From: Pseudobutyrivibrio ruminis DSM 9787
Lineage (GTDB): Bacteria; Bacillota; Clostridia; Lachnospirales; Lachnospiraceae
Reading direction: 5' to 3'
NCBI RefSeq assembly: GCF_900218035.1
Contig: NZ_OBMR01000007.1
Location: 1-64,000, forward strand
Length of the DNA stretch: 64,000 nt
Shown: positions 1 through 9,920 of the stretch, one piece after another
Numbering within the stretch: the first letter of the stretch is position 1
Layout of the letters: each line of letters starts with the position of its first letter
The notes under the pieces: generated by a model
Databases searched by the model: none
Told to the model about the DNA's origin: nothing
The model's input: only the letters and a program-made list of their open reading frames with translations
Program-made: the position numbers and the translations under genes

Positions 1-293
<293 letters not shown>

Positions 294-602
294 AAAAGTT
301 TAATTCCGAATCAGTATAAAACTGACTTGTTTACTGTAAATGTAAGAATCAAAGATTCTTACTAGAATATTAATTTCAAAATCAAGTTTTGAAATTAATA
401 TCCCCTTAATAAAGGTTTTTGTTTCGTCTTAGAAACTAAATGAATTTCAAGGATACATGTTTAAGTCACAATTTTCACGAAGTGAAAGTTGTGTAAGTAA
501 CAAGCTTGCTTGTTACCAAAAAAACTTGTATTAATTCAAGGTTTGTTTCACTGTTCAGTTATCAATCTTCGCTTTGTCGTTGCCTTCAGCAGCAACTCGT
601 TT

Positions 603-631
603 ATATTATCACGATGTCCTCTACTTGTCAA
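603..631 (-). promoter_or_regulatory. rrn promoter, proximal
   Basis: On the minus strand a perfect TTGACA at 631-626 is followed by 17 bases and TAATAT at 608-603, then AAACGAG. It points toward the 16S gene about 310 bases downstream. A consensus -35 with an optimal spacer fits a strong rrn promoter. Confidence 0.8.
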
Positions 632-734
632 CAACTTTTTTATTTATTTTGTGAACTTTTCAGGAAATCAAAATTGTATATACAATTCTTTCAATTCCTT
701 ATTTCGTTCAGCACTTCGTTTCCCTCAGTGCTCG

Positions 735-766
735 ATTATAATATCACCTAAAATAGGGCGTGTCAA
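735..766 (-). promoter_or_regulatory. rrn promoter, distal
   Basis: On the minus strand TTGACA at 766-761 is followed by a 17-base spacer and TATTAT (743-738), overlapping an alternative TATAAT (740-735). It lies 130 bases upstream of the proximal promoter, giving the tandem arrangement usual for rRNA operons. Confidence 0.75.
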
Positions 767-890
767 CAGAATTTCTGTGTTTTTTTAAAGTAAATCTATT
801 TAACTCTAACGCTCGCAATTGTGCGAATTGTACCAATTATTTTATCAATTCTATTTTGACGCCCATATATAGGTCATATAAGCATCTTCA

Positions 891-2276
891 TTATCGAGAT
901 ATAGCATCAACTGCTTCTTTTATATTTGATACGCCAACGACTATAATCCCATCAATATTTTTCACAGAAGGTATATTTGACATAGGCATTATTACCCTCT
1001 TAAATCCAAGCTTCTTAGCTTCGTTAACTCGCTGATTTGCCATTGACACAGATCTAACTTCGCCTGACAAACCTATCTCACCAAATACTATCGTTCCTTC
1101 GTCAACAGGTATATCCTTTTCACTAGAATATATAGCAAGTGCTATAGCTAAATCGATTGCAGGTTCATTAATTCTAATTCCACCAGCTATATTTACATAA
1201 ACGTCAGATCTTCCTAAGAATATACCACATGATCTGTTAGCCTTAGCATCTCTCATTCTTTCAAGTACTGCAACCAACAGATTTACTCTATTGTAATCGC
1301 ATCCTGTGGCCATTCTTCTAGGAATTTCAAAAGCAGTTTTGCTGACTAATGACTGTATTTCCACAAGAATTGGTCTTGTCCCCTCCATTGAGCATGTAAC
1401 TATAGAACCAGTAGCATTTTCCGGTCTTCCATCTAGCATGACAGCAGAAGGATTCTTTACCTGTTCTAAGCCGGTGTCCCTCATTTCAAAAACGCCTATT
1501 TCATTGGTAGACCCAAATCTATTCTTAACTCCACGAAGTATTCTGTAAGATGCGTGTCTATCTCCTTCAAAATACAAAACAGTATCTACCATATGTTCAA
1601 GAACTCTAGGTCCTGCAACAGTACCCTCTTTTGTAACATGTCCGACTATGAAGACAGCTATTCCTTTTCCTTTGGCTATCTCCATTAAGACGCTAGTCGA
1701 TTCTCTAACCTGTGAAACTGAGCCTGGAGCCGAACCCACTGCTTCGTTAAACATTGTTTGAATAGAATCTATGATAAGAACAGTTGGCATCTCTCTTTCC
1801 ACTACAGCTTTTATAGTATCTAGATTTGTTTCGCATAATAAATCCAGCTTATCGTTAAACTTGCCAATTCTATCTGCCCTTATTTTTATTTGCTGCAATG
1901 ATTCCTCACCAGAAACATACATGACATTTACACCAGACAAACAGAGCTTTTGACATGTCTGAAGCAAAAGTGTCGACTTTCCAATACCAGGATCGCCTCC
2001 AACTAAAACCATAGAACCAGGAACAATTCCACCGCCTAATACGCGGTTAAACTCCTCGATATTTGTAGATATTCTCTGCTCATTAGAGGCAGTAACATCG
2101 ATAATCTTTGTAGGCTTAACATCCGATACTTTCGCTCTACTTTTAACAGATGTCTTATCTATGACCTCTTCCACTAATGAATTCCACGCACCACATGACG
2201 GGCATTTTCCAGCCCACTTTGATGTTTCATTCCCACATTCCTGGCAGAAGAATACTGAAACCTTTTTATTTGCCAT
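891..2276 (-). CDS. radA: DNA repair protein RadA
   Basis: RadA is a RecA-like ATPase that processes recombination intermediates, including branch migration. The protein is 461 aa. It has the N-terminal zinc finger (CQECG...CPSC), a Walker A GGDPGIGKST, the RadA-specific KNRFG motif (in GVKNRFGSTNEIG), and the Lon-protease-like C-terminal domain. I chose the ATG at 2276 (MANKKVSVFF) because GGAGA lies about 6 bases upstream; a longer reading from 2315 lacks a ribosome site. The ribosome site comes only some 14 bases after the T-run of a strong terminator (2297-2330), so expression may depend on readthrough. Confidence 0.96.
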   Translation of the reverse strand: MANKKVSVFFCQECGNETSKWAGKCPSCGAWNSLVEEVIDKTSVKSRAKVSDVKPTKIIDVTASNEQRISTNIEEFNRVLGGGIVPGSMVLVGGDPGIGKSTLLLQTCQKLCLSGVNVMYVSGEESLQQIKIRADRIGKFNDKLDLLCETNLDTIKAVVEREMPTVLIIDSIQTMFNEAVGSAPGSVSQVRESTSVLMEIAKGKGIAVFIVGHVTKEGTVAGPRVLEHMVDTVLYFEGDRHASYRILRGVKNRFGSTNEIGVFEMRDTGLEQVKNPSAVMLDGRPENATGSIVTCSMEGTRPILVEIQSLVSKTAFEIPRRMATGCDYNRVNLLVAVLERMRDAKANRSCGIFLGRSDVYVNIAGGIRINEPAIDLAIALAIYSSEKDIPVDEGTIVFGEIGLSGEVRSVSMANQRVNEAKKLGFKRVIMPMSNIPSVKNIDGIIVVGVSNIKEAVDAISR

Positions 2277-2296
2277 AATATATCTCCTTCTATAAA

Positions 2297-2330
2297 TAAA
2301 AAAATCTTCCCACATTTATTTGTGGGAAGA
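2297..2330 (-). terminator. intrinsic terminator upstream of radA
   Basis: The arms TCTTCCCACA and TGTGGGAAGA (2305-2330) form a 10-bp stem, followed on the minus strand by a run of about seven T. It ends the transcript of the small gene at 2351-2764 and sits directly before radA. Confidence 0.85.
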
Positions 2331-2350
2331 TAATAGTTTAAATTACGGTA

Positions 2351-2764
2351 TTAAACTCTACTAACCTGAACTGTTACTGCAACTCCTGGATCAAGCTCAA
2401 CTGAAAGATTAAGCTTGCCGCCAAGATTGGTCTTCATCTGACCTGCACTTGCGCCATTAACAGTAATATCATAGCTAGTCTCTGGTTCAAGCTCTAAAGT
2501 AATCATTGCATCTTCTTTGCCCTCAACTGTAAACGAAACAGAATCAGAAGTACAATTGAACTTTTCTACAGCTGTACCAGGTACAGATTCATAAACAAAC
2601 ATCCCATTACGTTCTAACTTAGTGATATCTGAAAATGTCTTAACCTTGTACAAATCTCCGTCGTGCTTGTAGTCTTCGAGCTTCTTCTTATCAGCTAATG
2701 TATAATCCCCAAAGCTGATAGTTCCGTCTGCTTCACTGCGAATCAACTCACTAATCACAGCCAT
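2351..2764 (-). CDS. small conserved protein of unknown function
   Basis: This 137-aa acidic protein has no signal peptide or membrane segment. The N-terminal half (MAVISELIRSEADGTISFG) is followed by a probable beta-rich C-terminal half ending in hydrophobic VTVQVSRV. I have a weak memory of close Lachnospiraceae relatives annotated as 'endosialidase'; nothing visible here supports that activity. The ATG at 2764 has GGAGGA 6 bases upstream. It has its own promoter at 2813-2841 and a strong terminator after it, so it is probably a single-gene unit. Confidence 0.8.
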   Translation of the reverse strand: MAVISELIRSEADGTISFGDYTLADKKKLEDYKHDGDLYKVKTFSDITKLERNGMFVYESVPGTAVEKFNCTSDSVSFTVEGKEDAMITLELEPETSYDITVNGASAGQMKTNLGGKLNLSVELDPGVAVTVQVSRV

Positions 2765-2812
2765 TTTTATTCCTCCTGTAGCCACTGCTTACCTGCAGAT
2801 TGTCTTATTCTG

Positions 2813-2841
2813 ATTATAACAAAGGAATATCATTTTAACAA
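2813..2841 (-). promoter_or_regulatory. promoter of the small conserved gene
   Basis: On the minus strand TTGTTA (2841-2836), a 17-base spacer and a perfect TATAAT (2818-2813) lie about 50 bases before the ATG at 2764. Confidence 0.65.
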
Positions 2842-2860
2842 CAAGACCCACAAATTATTA

Positions 2861-5302
2861 TTAGCATTTTTCAAAAACCACTACGTCTTTTTTAACCTTT
2901 GCTTTTACTGAATCAGATGGCTTTATTTTGCCTGCTAAAATATCCTCTGCCATTACATCTTCAAGAGCCGTCTGTATCTTTCTACGAATTGGACGAGCGC
3001 CATATTTAGGATCAAATGCTTTATCTACAATCCAGGTCTTAACTGACGCTGGAATTGTAACTGTAATATCCATCTGCTCTTTGCATCTAACAATAAATTG
3101 TTTAACCTGCAATCCAGCAATTTCTTTCATATCATCCTTTGTAAGGGCTCTAAATACAATCGTTTCATCAATACGATTTAAGAATTCTGGCTTAAAGATT
3201 CTCTTTACCTCTTCCATTACGCCATTCTTCATAAACTCGTAGTCTTTGCTAGCGTCCTCTTTTGATGCAAAACCAAGCTTTTTAGGCTCTATAATTGCCT
3301 GTGCGCCAGCATTACTTGTCATGATAATAATAGTATTCTTAAAGTCTACCTTTCGTCCCTGAGAATCTGTAACATGGCCATCATCCAAAATCTGTAAAAG
3401 AACATTGAATACATCAGGATGTGCCTTTTCAATCTCATCAAAAAGGATTACTGAATACGGATTGCGACGAACCTTTTCTGATAGCTGGCCGCCTTCCTCA
3501 TAGCCAACATAGCCTGGAGGTGATCCAATCATCTTTGAGACTGAATGCTTCTCCATATATTCACTCATATCAACTCTGATCATAGATGATTCGTTGCCAA
3601 ATACAGCCTCTGCCAAGGCTTTTGAAATTTCTGTTTTACCAACACCTGTTGGACCAAGGAATAAGAACGAACCAATTGGTCTGCCCTTTTCTTTAAGTCC
3701 CACTCTACCTCTACGAACTGCTCTAGCGACAGCAGAAACAGCCTCTTCTTGACCAACGACGCGCTTATGTAAAATGCTTTCGATTTTACGAAGTCGAACT
3801 GACTCCTGTTCTGTTAATTTAGAAACAGGAATCTTTGTCCATAATGCCACAACCTTTGCAACATCATTTTCTGTAAGAACAACAGGCTTTGACTTAGAGC
3901 GTCTGTTAAGCTTCTTTTGCTCCGCTTCCTTCTTTAAGATAAGCTCATCTTTTTCTTTTTTAATTGAACTAGCAAGAGCAATATCGCCATTAATAATAGC
4001 GTTCTCCATGTCTTCAGAAAGCTGTTCAATTTGTTTATCTAAACTGTCATCTTTTGTAATTTTCTTTACGTCATTAAGCTTAATAGCAGCAGCTGCTTCA
4101 TCCATCAAATCAATTGCTTTATCTGGCAAGAATCTATCTGCTATATAGCGTTCTGAAAGGTGTACGCATGCCTCAACAGCTTCGTCCGGAATTGTAATCC
4201 CATGGTGCTCTTCATATAAGTGTCTTACACCTTTAAGAATGTCAATTGTTTCCTCTGTAGAAGGCTCTTCTACCATAACAGGTTGGAAACGTCTTTCTAA
4301 TGCAGCATCTTTTTCTACGTATTTACGATATTCATTAATAGTAGTAGCTCCAAGAATTTGAATTTCACCACGAGCCATAGCTGGTTTTAAAATATTAGAT
4401 GCATCAATAGCTCCTTCAGCTCCACCAGCCCCAATTAATGTATGAATCTCGTCTATGAATAAAAGGATATTGCCCTCTTCAATAACTTCCGCAATAACCT
4501 TTTTTATTCTTTCTTCGAATTCGCCACGGTATTTTGAACCAGCAACCATTCCTGACAAATCAAGGGAAAGTACCCTTAAATCCTTTACAGAATCAGGAAC
4601 GTTACCGTCAACAATTCTTTCTGCCAAGCCCTCAACAATGGCAGTTTTACCAACGCCAGGCTCACCAATAAGACAAGGATTATTCTTTCCTCGCCTAGAT
4701 AATATTTGAATTACACGTTGAATCTCTGAATCTCTACCGACAATAGGATCCAGTTCTCCTTCTTCAGCAAGCTCTGTTAAATCTCTAGAAAACTGATCTA
4801 AATAAGATGCTTCATTTTTGCGAGAACGGCCACTGTTAATAGCCTGCATCTCCTCCTTGTAAACAACTCCCTCTGCGCCCATACCAGCAACTAATTCAGA
4901 GAATAGTTTGTGTGGGTTGATATCCAGTGAATTGAGCAGACGTGCGCCAGAGCAATCTTGCATACGAATCATCGCTAATAAGAGATGCTCTGTTCCTATA
5001 GTCTTAGAGTTGCATTTAGCTGCTTCTTCACTAGCATGCTCTAATAATTGTTCCATTTTAGGTGTGTAACCATCTCTTTCCTGAATAGCTATCTCACCAC
5101 CTGGAGAAATAAGCTCCTCCACAAGCTTAAGTAACGCAGCTTTATCTACACCATTAGAATTCAAAACCTTGGCAGCAAGTGAGTTCTCCTGCTCAATAAT
5201 AGAAATAAGGAGATGCTCAGTACCAACATAGCTATGCTGCAATGACTTTGAAAGCTTTGATGCCCCTGTAATTGCACGTTTTGCTTGTCTTGAATATTCC
5301 AT
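2861..5302 (-). CDS. clpC: ClpC-type AAA+ ATPase
   Basis: ClpC is the unfoldase that feeds substrates to the ClpP protease in the cytoplasm. At 813 aa it has the normal length. In order it shows two N-terminal Clp repeats (YVGTEHLL near residue 25, IGTEHLL near 100), a first AAA+ domain with GEPGVGKTA, a coiled middle region (about 410-460), and a second AAA+ domain with GPTGVGKTE and the VDMSEYMEKHSVS segment. The ATG at 5302 has AAAAGGAG 6-7 bases upstream. No McsA/McsB/CtsR genes are adjacent. The membrane protein ending at 5316 is only 13 bases upstream, so the two are probably co-transcribed. Confidence 0.95.
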   Translation of the reverse strand: MEYSRQAKRAITGASKLSKSLQHSYVGTEHLLISIIEQENSLAAKVLNSNGVDKAALLKLVEELISPGGEIAIQERDGYTPKMEQLLEHASEEAAKCNSKTIGTEHLLLAMIRMQDCSGARLLNSLDINPHKLFSELVAGMGAEGVVYKEEMQAINSGRSRKNEASYLDQFSRDLTELAEEGELDPIVGRDSEIQRVIQILSRRGKNNPCLIGEPGVGKTAIVEGLAERIVDGNVPDSVKDLRVLSLDLSGMVAGSKYRGEFEERIKKVIAEVIEEGNILLFIDEIHTLIGAGGAEGAIDASNILKPAMARGEIQILGATTINEYRKYVEKDAALERRFQPVMVEEPSTEETIDILKGVRHLYEEHHGITIPDEAVEACVHLSERYIADRFLPDKAIDLMDEAAAAIKLNDVKKITKDDSLDKQIEQLSEDMENAIINGDIALASSIKKEKDELILKKEAEQKKLNRRSKSKPVVLTENDVAKVVALWTKIPVSKLTEQESVRLRKIESILHKRVVGQEEAVSAVARAVRRGRVGLKEKGRPIGSFLFLGPTGVGKTEISKALAEAVFGNESSMIRVDMSEYMEKHSVSKMIGSPPGYVGYEEGGQLSEKVRRNPYSVILFDEIEKAHPDVFNVLLQILDDGHVTDSQGRKVDFKNTIIIMTSNAGAQAIIEPKKLGFASKEDASKDYEFMKNGVMEEVKRIFKPEFLNRIDETIVFRALTKDDMKEIAGLQVKQFIVRCKEQMDITVTIPASVKTWIVDKAFDPKYGARPIRRKIQTALEDVMAEDILAGKIKPSDSVKAKVKKDVVVFEKC

Positions 5303-5315
5303 ATTTTTGCTCCTT

Positions 5316-6791
5316 TTATAGGTCGTTTAAATCCATCATATTAAGACTAGATGCTCTTCGAGCTTCATATGATTCTGACTCGAATCTAGATTTAGAGAAA
5401 TCTCTGTCATCATCCTCATCGTCTTCATCAAAATCATCGTACTCTTCGTCATCGTCGTCATAGTACTCTTCGTCGTCATCGTACTCATCATCATCATCTT
5501 CTTCGTCATCGCCATCGTCTTCGCCACGGTCTTTTCCGCCAAAAACTATAGAACGAGGCAATCTACGAGAAGATTTTGTAGGTGCCTTGGCAAATACATC
5601 ACCGTTGAAATCATCGTCATCACCATGACCTCTAATAGCTTTGTTAATAATAATAAATAACAGTACAACGCAAAGAACTATAAGTCCCATAATGATTTTG
5701 CGATATAAGTTAAGTTTTTCTACATATAAATTATTGTCGGTAGATGTCTCTGTTTCCACTACCTCTTCTGTAGTATCTGTAGTAGATGATGCAGAAAGTG
5801 CTGATTCATCTACTCGCGAAACAGTCTTATAAGTGCTGTCGTATACAAACCAACCAGAAGCACCATCCTGGTTTGTACCGTAAACATAGAAAAACTCTGC
5901 TCCATCTATTGTATATGCAGTAGCTGTACCACCATTTACATCAAGTGTAGTAGCAGTAAATGCAGATGTAGGAGCTGAACCATTGTCGCTAACAATAACA
6001 TAGCTATCTGCTGTTCCAAGCATTAAGAAAGGTGAAACAGTGCCTGCTTCTGCATTATAAAGATAGAAAACACCTGAACCTGAAGTGTTATCAGCTGGCT
6101 TTAAATAAAGTAATGTAAGGCTACCATTTGTTGGCTCGCTATATGTGCTTGAACCGATTGTGACAGTAGTTTTTGAAAAGCCTGCTGGCATATCAGAGTC
6201 AGAGAAACGTTCTGAAAGCACATAAGATACACCGTCAATATCAAAACCACCATCTGCGTTCAAAGTACCAACACCGCTGGCAGCTGTAGTTGTAGCCGGA
6301 GCTTCCTCTGTTGTTTCTTCTGCAGTATCAGCATTATCAGCAGTCTCTTCTACTGTCTCTTCCGGTGTAGCTGTTTCTTCTGTTTTGGTTTCAGTAGAAG
6401 CGCTAGCAGAAGAACTTGAAGAACCACCGATAGTAAGTGTTGTACTGCTACCTGAATTAGCTGATGAAGAAACTATGATAGAAGCTGTTCCTTCTGCGGC
6501 CGCTGAAAAAACAATATCTCCTTGCTTTCCAGAGAAAGAAACTGCATTGCCCTCTGATGTGTAACCTGAAACACTGCAACTAGAAAGAGAAAGCATGCTA
6601 GCTGTGTACTTAACAGTGATTGTGCCGCTTTCTGTGGCGGTTATAGAAACTGTAATAGAATCGCCAACTGATGCAGAACTTTTAGAAACATTAATAGTGG
6701 TAGTTCCCTGTGCCATTGCAACAATATTAAACGCAAAAACCATTACAGCTATAGCTGCAAAGCTAACTGCTCTTTTAAACAATTTATTCAT
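5316..6791 (-). CDS. secreted/membrane protein with acidic cytoplasmic tail
   Basis: I do not recognise the family with certainty. The 491-aa protein has a signal peptide ending near FNIVAMAQG. A beta-rich domain follows (about 28-125) resembling cohesin-like or Ig-like modules (INVSKSSASVGDSITVSI). Then come a Ser/Thr/Glu-rich linker, a second extracellular domain, one membrane segment (IIMGLIVLCVVLLFIII, near residue 370) and a cytoplasmic tail made almost entirely of Asp and Glu with some Tyr. The ATG at 6791 has GGAAGG 9 bases upstream; an in-frame TTG at 6797 is too close to it. It directly precedes clpC. Confidence 0.85.
   Translation of the reverse strand: MNKLFKRAVSFAAIAVMVFAFNIVAMAQGTTTINVSKSSASVGDSITVSITATESGTITVKYTASMLSLSSCSVSGYTSEGNAVSFSGKQGDIVFSAAAEGTASIIVSSSANSGSSTTLTIGGSSSSSASASTETKTEETATPEETVEETADNADTAEETTEEAPATTTAASGVGTLNADGGFDIDGVSYVLSERFSDSDMPAGFSKTTVTIGSSTYSEPTNGSLTLLYLKPADNTSGSGVFYLYNAEAGTVSPFLMLGTADSYVIVSDNGSAPTSAFTATTLDVNGGTATAYTIDGAEFFYVYGTNQDGASGWFVYDSTYKTVSRVDESALSASSTTDTTEEVVETETSTDNNLYVEKLNLYRKIIMGLIVLCVVLLFIIINKAIRGHGDDDDFNGDVFAKAPTKSSRRLPRSIVFGGKDRGEDDGDDEEDDDDEYDDDEEYYDDDDEEYDDFDEDDEDDDRDFSKSRFESESYEARRASSLNMMDLNDL
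5400..5530. repeat. low-complexity GAY/GAR coding repeat
   Basis: The plus strand shows imperfect TCATCG/TCGTCA trinucleotide repetition over about 130 bases. It encodes the poly-Asp/Glu tail of the membrane protein. Such repeats can change length by slippage. Confidence 0.75.
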
Positions 6792-6907
6792 AATCAATTA
6801 CCTTCCTTAAAATCCCAGTGTACATCATATCGGTGAAAAAGCCTTTTTCGCTAATATAAATACACTATATATAGATACTTTAATTATAGGTAACCCCCAA
6901 TACATAG

Positions 6908-7102
6908 TCAACAATTTCTGCAAAGTAAAAAGAGCCATATTGAGCTAGAAAGCCCTGAGAATGAGCCTATTACTCCACCTGCATTACTACTAGAAATGTG
7001 GATATCAAATATAAATAATAAGAAGAAAATAATGCCAACTGCAACAATAAACGAAATAGCTGCCAGTGATACAATTAATTCTTTATCAAGTTTCTTTTTC
7101 AT
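6908..7102 (-). CDS. small membrane protein, unknown
   Basis: This is a 64-aa protein. It has a Lys-rich start (MKKKLDKEL) and a strong hydrophobic helix (about residues 10-35: LIVSLAAISFIVAVGIIFFL), then a Gly/Ser-rich part and a shorter hydrophobic end. The ATG at 7102 has a good GGAGGT site about 10 bases upstream (CAGGAGGTATTTTTTATG), which is the main support for its being real. No function can be assigned. Confidence 0.6.
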   Translation of the reverse strand: MKKKLDKELIVSLAAISFIVAVGIIFFLLFIFDIHISSSNAGGVIGSFSGLSSSIWLFLLCRNC

Positions 7103-7170
7103 AAAAAATACCTCCTGAATCATCTTATGTATAAGATAATATCAGAAGGTATGTACATATTTATGGACTT

Positions 7171-8313
7171 CTAATTTTCAAACATTTCAGCTACTAGTTC
7201 TAGATTCTTTCTTATAGGAAGATGCTGTGGGCAAATATGCTCACATTTACCACATTTGATGCAATCGCTAGCCTTACCAAAGTTGGCAGTAAGACGCTCA
7301 TAGTATTCGCGTTGGATGGTGAAACCTTTATCCTTTGATTCCTGTTTTTCAGCATTATACAATGAGAAATACTTAGGAATAGGGATATTCATAGGGCAAC
7401 CATCTACGCAATAGGCACAAGCTGTACATGGAATTGCAATAGCACCGTTAATAATATCTCTTGCCATAGCAACAAGCTTTTGTTCTTCCTCTGATAGAGG
7501 TTTGAAATCAGCCATATAGCCTGTGTTATCAAGAAGCATCTGCTCACTTCCCATTCCAGAAAGAACCATCTTTACATTTGGAAGAGACGCTGCAAAACGA
7601 ATAGCCCATGATGGAATTGAAGCATTTGCATCGTAATTCTTAAACAAATCCGTTACTGCATCAGGTACATTTGCCAAAGTACCGCCTTTGACCGGCTCCA
7701 TAACAACTACTGGCTTATTATGCTTTACACAAACCTCGTAGCATTTTCTTGATTGAATAGCTTCGCTTTCCCAATCAAGGTAGTTTATCTGAAGCTGGAC
7801 AAATTCAACCTCTGGATGCTCTGTGAGAATTCTGTCCAAAAGCTCAGCTCTGTCATGATAAGAGAATCCCATATGCTTAACGAGGCCTGCTTCTTTTTTC
7901 TTAGCTAGCCATTCAAAACTGCCAAGCTCTGTGTATTTTTTATAATGTCCCTCTCCTACATCGTGGATAAGGTAATAATCAAAATATGAAACACCAGTCT
8001 TTTCCAATTGCTTGTTGAAAATTTCATCCATCTCTTCTGCCTTATTGAAGAATCCAGCATGAAGTTTGTCAGCAAGAGTAAATTTATCTCTAGGATATCT
8101 ATCTACCAATGCTTCTTTTGTGGCATTTTCAGACTTAAATCCGCAATACATCCAAGCAGTATCAAAATATGTAAATCCTCTTTCAATAAAGGTATCAACC
8201 ATCTTTTTAAGAGTCTCTACATCAATTGAATCCTCTTTATTTGGATCTAATCTTGGTAAACGCATTAAACCAAAACCGAGTTTCTTAGTATTATCCCCAA
8301 ATATATTTGCCAT
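7171..8313 (-). CDS. aldo/keto reductase with C-terminal ferredoxin domain
   Basis: The protein is 380 aa. An aldo/keto reductase TIM barrel spans about residues 1-280, with the substrate-binding and catalytic region around YFDTAWMY and the K of LADKLH. The C-terminal Fe-S part carries [12 protein letters not shown] and, near the end, [12 protein letters not shown], eight cysteines for two 4Fe-4S clusters. Such proteins are NAD(P)H/ferredoxin-linked oxidoreductases of unknown substrate, common in anaerobes. The ATG at 8313 has AAAGGAGAGG upstream; a longer reading to 8361 has no ribosome site. It is isolated from its neighbours by a terminator at 8404-8441. Confidence 0.9.
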   Translation of the reverse strand: MANIFGDNTKKLGFGLMRLPRLDPNKEDSIDVETLKKMVDTFIERGFTYFDTAWMYCGFKSENATKEALVDRYPRDKFTLADKLHAGFFNKAEEMDEIFNKQLEKTGVSYFDYYLIHDVGEGHYKKYTELGSFEWLAKKKEAGLVKHMGFSYHDRAELLDRILTEHPEVEFVQLQINYLDWESEAIQSRKCYEVCVKHNKPVVVMEPVKGGTLANVPDAVTDLFKNYDANASIPSWAIRFAASLPNVKMVLSGMGSEQMLLDNTGYMADFKPLSEEEQKLVAMARDIINGAIAIPCTACAYCVDGCPMNIPIPKYFSLYNAEKQESKDKGFTIQREYYERLTANFGKASDCIKCGKCEHICPQHLPIRKNLELVAEMFEN

Positions 8314-8403
8314 TAGTCCTCTCCTTTCAATTGTGCAAAATCTATTTACATAATACTCCACACTCCCTATAGTTAGTCAATAGAAACTCAGATATTCACT
8401 TTC

Positions 8404-8441
8404 AATAAAAAAAGCTAGCTCTGTAATTAGAGCTAGCTTTT
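8404..8441 (-). terminator. terminator of the glnA-ANTAR-pyrG-permease operon
   Basis: A 13-bp perfect stem (AAAAGCTAGCTCT with its complement, 8410-8441) and a 6-base loop are followed by T's on the minus strand, 18 bases after the permease stop. Confidence 0.9.
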
Positions 8442-8458
8442 GAATGTCTATATTATTC

Positions 8459-9886
8459 TTATACTGCTAAGAAGAACTTGATAAGGAAAAGTACTGAGAT
8501 TACATATGTAAGAGCAGATACTTCCTTTGCCTTGCCTGTGAATACCTTGATTACTGTGTAAGAAATCATTGCAAGACCAATGCCATGTCCAATTGAACCT
8601 GAAATAGGCATAGCAATAAGCATAATAGTAACTGGTACACATACTGAAAGGTCATCAAAGTTTACCTTCTTAAGACCTGTCATCATAAGAACACCAACAT
8701 AGATGAGTGCTGCTGATGTTGCAGCTGCTGGAATGATTGCTGCGATTGGTGCAAGGAAAATGCAAAGAAGGAAAGCAATACCGCATGTAAGTGCTGTAAG
8801 ACCTGTACGTCCTCCTGCCTCAACACCTGAAGCTGACTCGATAAATGTTGTAACTGTTGATGTACCTGTGCAAGCACCGAAAAGTGTTCCGATAGAATCT
8901 GAAAGAAGAGCTTCCTTCATGTTTGGCATATTGCCTTCTCTATCAACCATACCTGCACGAGAAGCTGTACCTACTAATGTTCCAATTGTATCGAACATAT
9001 CAATGATACAGAATGTGATAACAAGTGTTACTGCTGTAAACCACCCCATCTGAGTTAGACCAGCAAAATTAAACTTAAAGAGTGTTGTTGTAGCCATATC
9101 ACCAAATGCAGGAACAAATGATGCTGTTGCAAGTGATGCAAAAGGATTCTGGCCAAGTACGAAGAAATCGCCAATCCAGTAAATTACTGATGCAGCAAGC
9201 ATACCAATAATAACTGAAGCCTTAACGCCCTTTGATGCAAGAACTACAATAATAAACAAACCAACAAACATTGTAATAACAGAAAGAACCATTACTGGAT
9301 AAGCATCTGTCATTGTCTGCTTAGCGTATGAAGCTGTAAGAGCTCCGAAGAAATCTTTCATTGCAAAATACTGATTGAAGTTTGAATCTGCAATGTAAAC
9401 ATTTGAACCAAAACCAATGTTAAGAAGCATAAGTCCAATAGCTGGTGAAATACCAAGACGAATGCCAAGTGGAATTGCATCTACAATCTTTTCACGAATA
9501 TTGAGAAGTGAAAGGATAAAGAATACAATACCTTCGATAAGAATGATGCAAAGCATTGCCTGGAATGACTCTACATATCCCATACCAGTCATAGCAACAA
9601 GGTTGCCGATTACAATAGCCATGAATGAGTTAAGTCCCATACCTGGAGCAAGACAGAAAGGCTTATTTGCAAGGAAAGCCATAACAAACATTGCAACAGC
9701 TGATGAAATACATGTGGCAAGGAATACACCATTCCAAAGTGCCTGACCGCCTTCACCGTAACCAGTAAGAAGGTTTGGATTCAAGGCAATGATATAAGCC
9801 ATTGTCATGAATGTGGTGAGACCAGCGATGATTTCTGTCCTTACAGAAGTGTTGTTCTCTTTGAGTTTAAATCTTTTCTCTAACAT
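8459..9886 (-). CDS. NCS2/AzgA-family purine permease
   Basis: At 475 aa with about 12-14 membrane segments, this is a proton-coupled nucleobase transporter of the AzgA/PbuG type (hypoxanthine, guanine or adenine). The signature regions are TTFMTMAYIIALNP near residue 30, CLAPGMGLNSF near 80 and the family's FDTIGTLVG segment near residue 288. It is the last gene of the glutamine synthetase - pyrG operon, 34 bases after pyrG, which places it in nucleotide and nitrogen supply. The exact base transported cannot be told from sequence. Confidence 0.93.
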   Translation of the reverse strand: MLEKRFKLKENNTSVRTEIIAGLTTFMTMAYIIALNPNLLTGYGEGGQALWNGVFLATCISSAVAMFVMAFLANKPFCLAPGMGLNSFMAIVIGNLVAMTGMGYVESFQAMLCIILIEGIVFFILSLLNIREKIVDAIPLGIRLGISPAIGLMLLNIGFGSNVYIADSNFNQYFAMKDFFGALTASYAKQTMTDAYPVMVLSVITMFVGLFIIVVLASKGVKASVIIGMLAASVIYWIGDFFVLGQNPFASLATASFVPAFGDMATTTLFKFNFAGLTQMGWFTAVTLVITFCIIDMFDTIGTLVGTASRAGMVDREGNMPNMKEALLSDSIGTLFGACTGTSTVTTFIESASGVEAGGRTGLTALTCGIAFLLCIFLAPIAAIIPAAATSAALIYVGVLMMTGLKKVNFDDLSVCVPVTIMLIAMPISGSIGHGIGLAMISYTVIKVFTGKAKEVSALTYVISVLFLIKFFLAV

Positions 9887-9920
9887 TTTTTTCTCCTTTA
9901 TATAAAAAATTTATAGGGAA

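Larger units (their letters stand above)
294..890 (-). other. rrn leader and spacer, no protein gene
   Basis: About 600 bases lie between the 3' end of radA and the 16S gene. I see no credible coding sequence with a ribosome site here. The stretch holds two rrn-type promoters (603-631 and about 735-766). Downstream of them are three hairpins: 367-401 (15-bp arms), 467-493 and 497-516. These could be processing or antitermination structures of the pre-rRNA leader. The hairpins are seen directly; their role is inferred. Confidence 0.7.

Noticed and set aside
506-1035. Short plus-strand reading frames between the 16S gene and radA
   Set aside because: No ribosome sites, low-complexity composition, and they lie over rrn promoters or antisense to radA.
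8348-8368. A sulfur-box-like stretch (CCTATAGTTAGTCAATAG) upstream of the aldo/keto reductase
   Set aside because: The half-sites are spaced two bases wider than in the six good boxes and the gene has no visible sulfur link.
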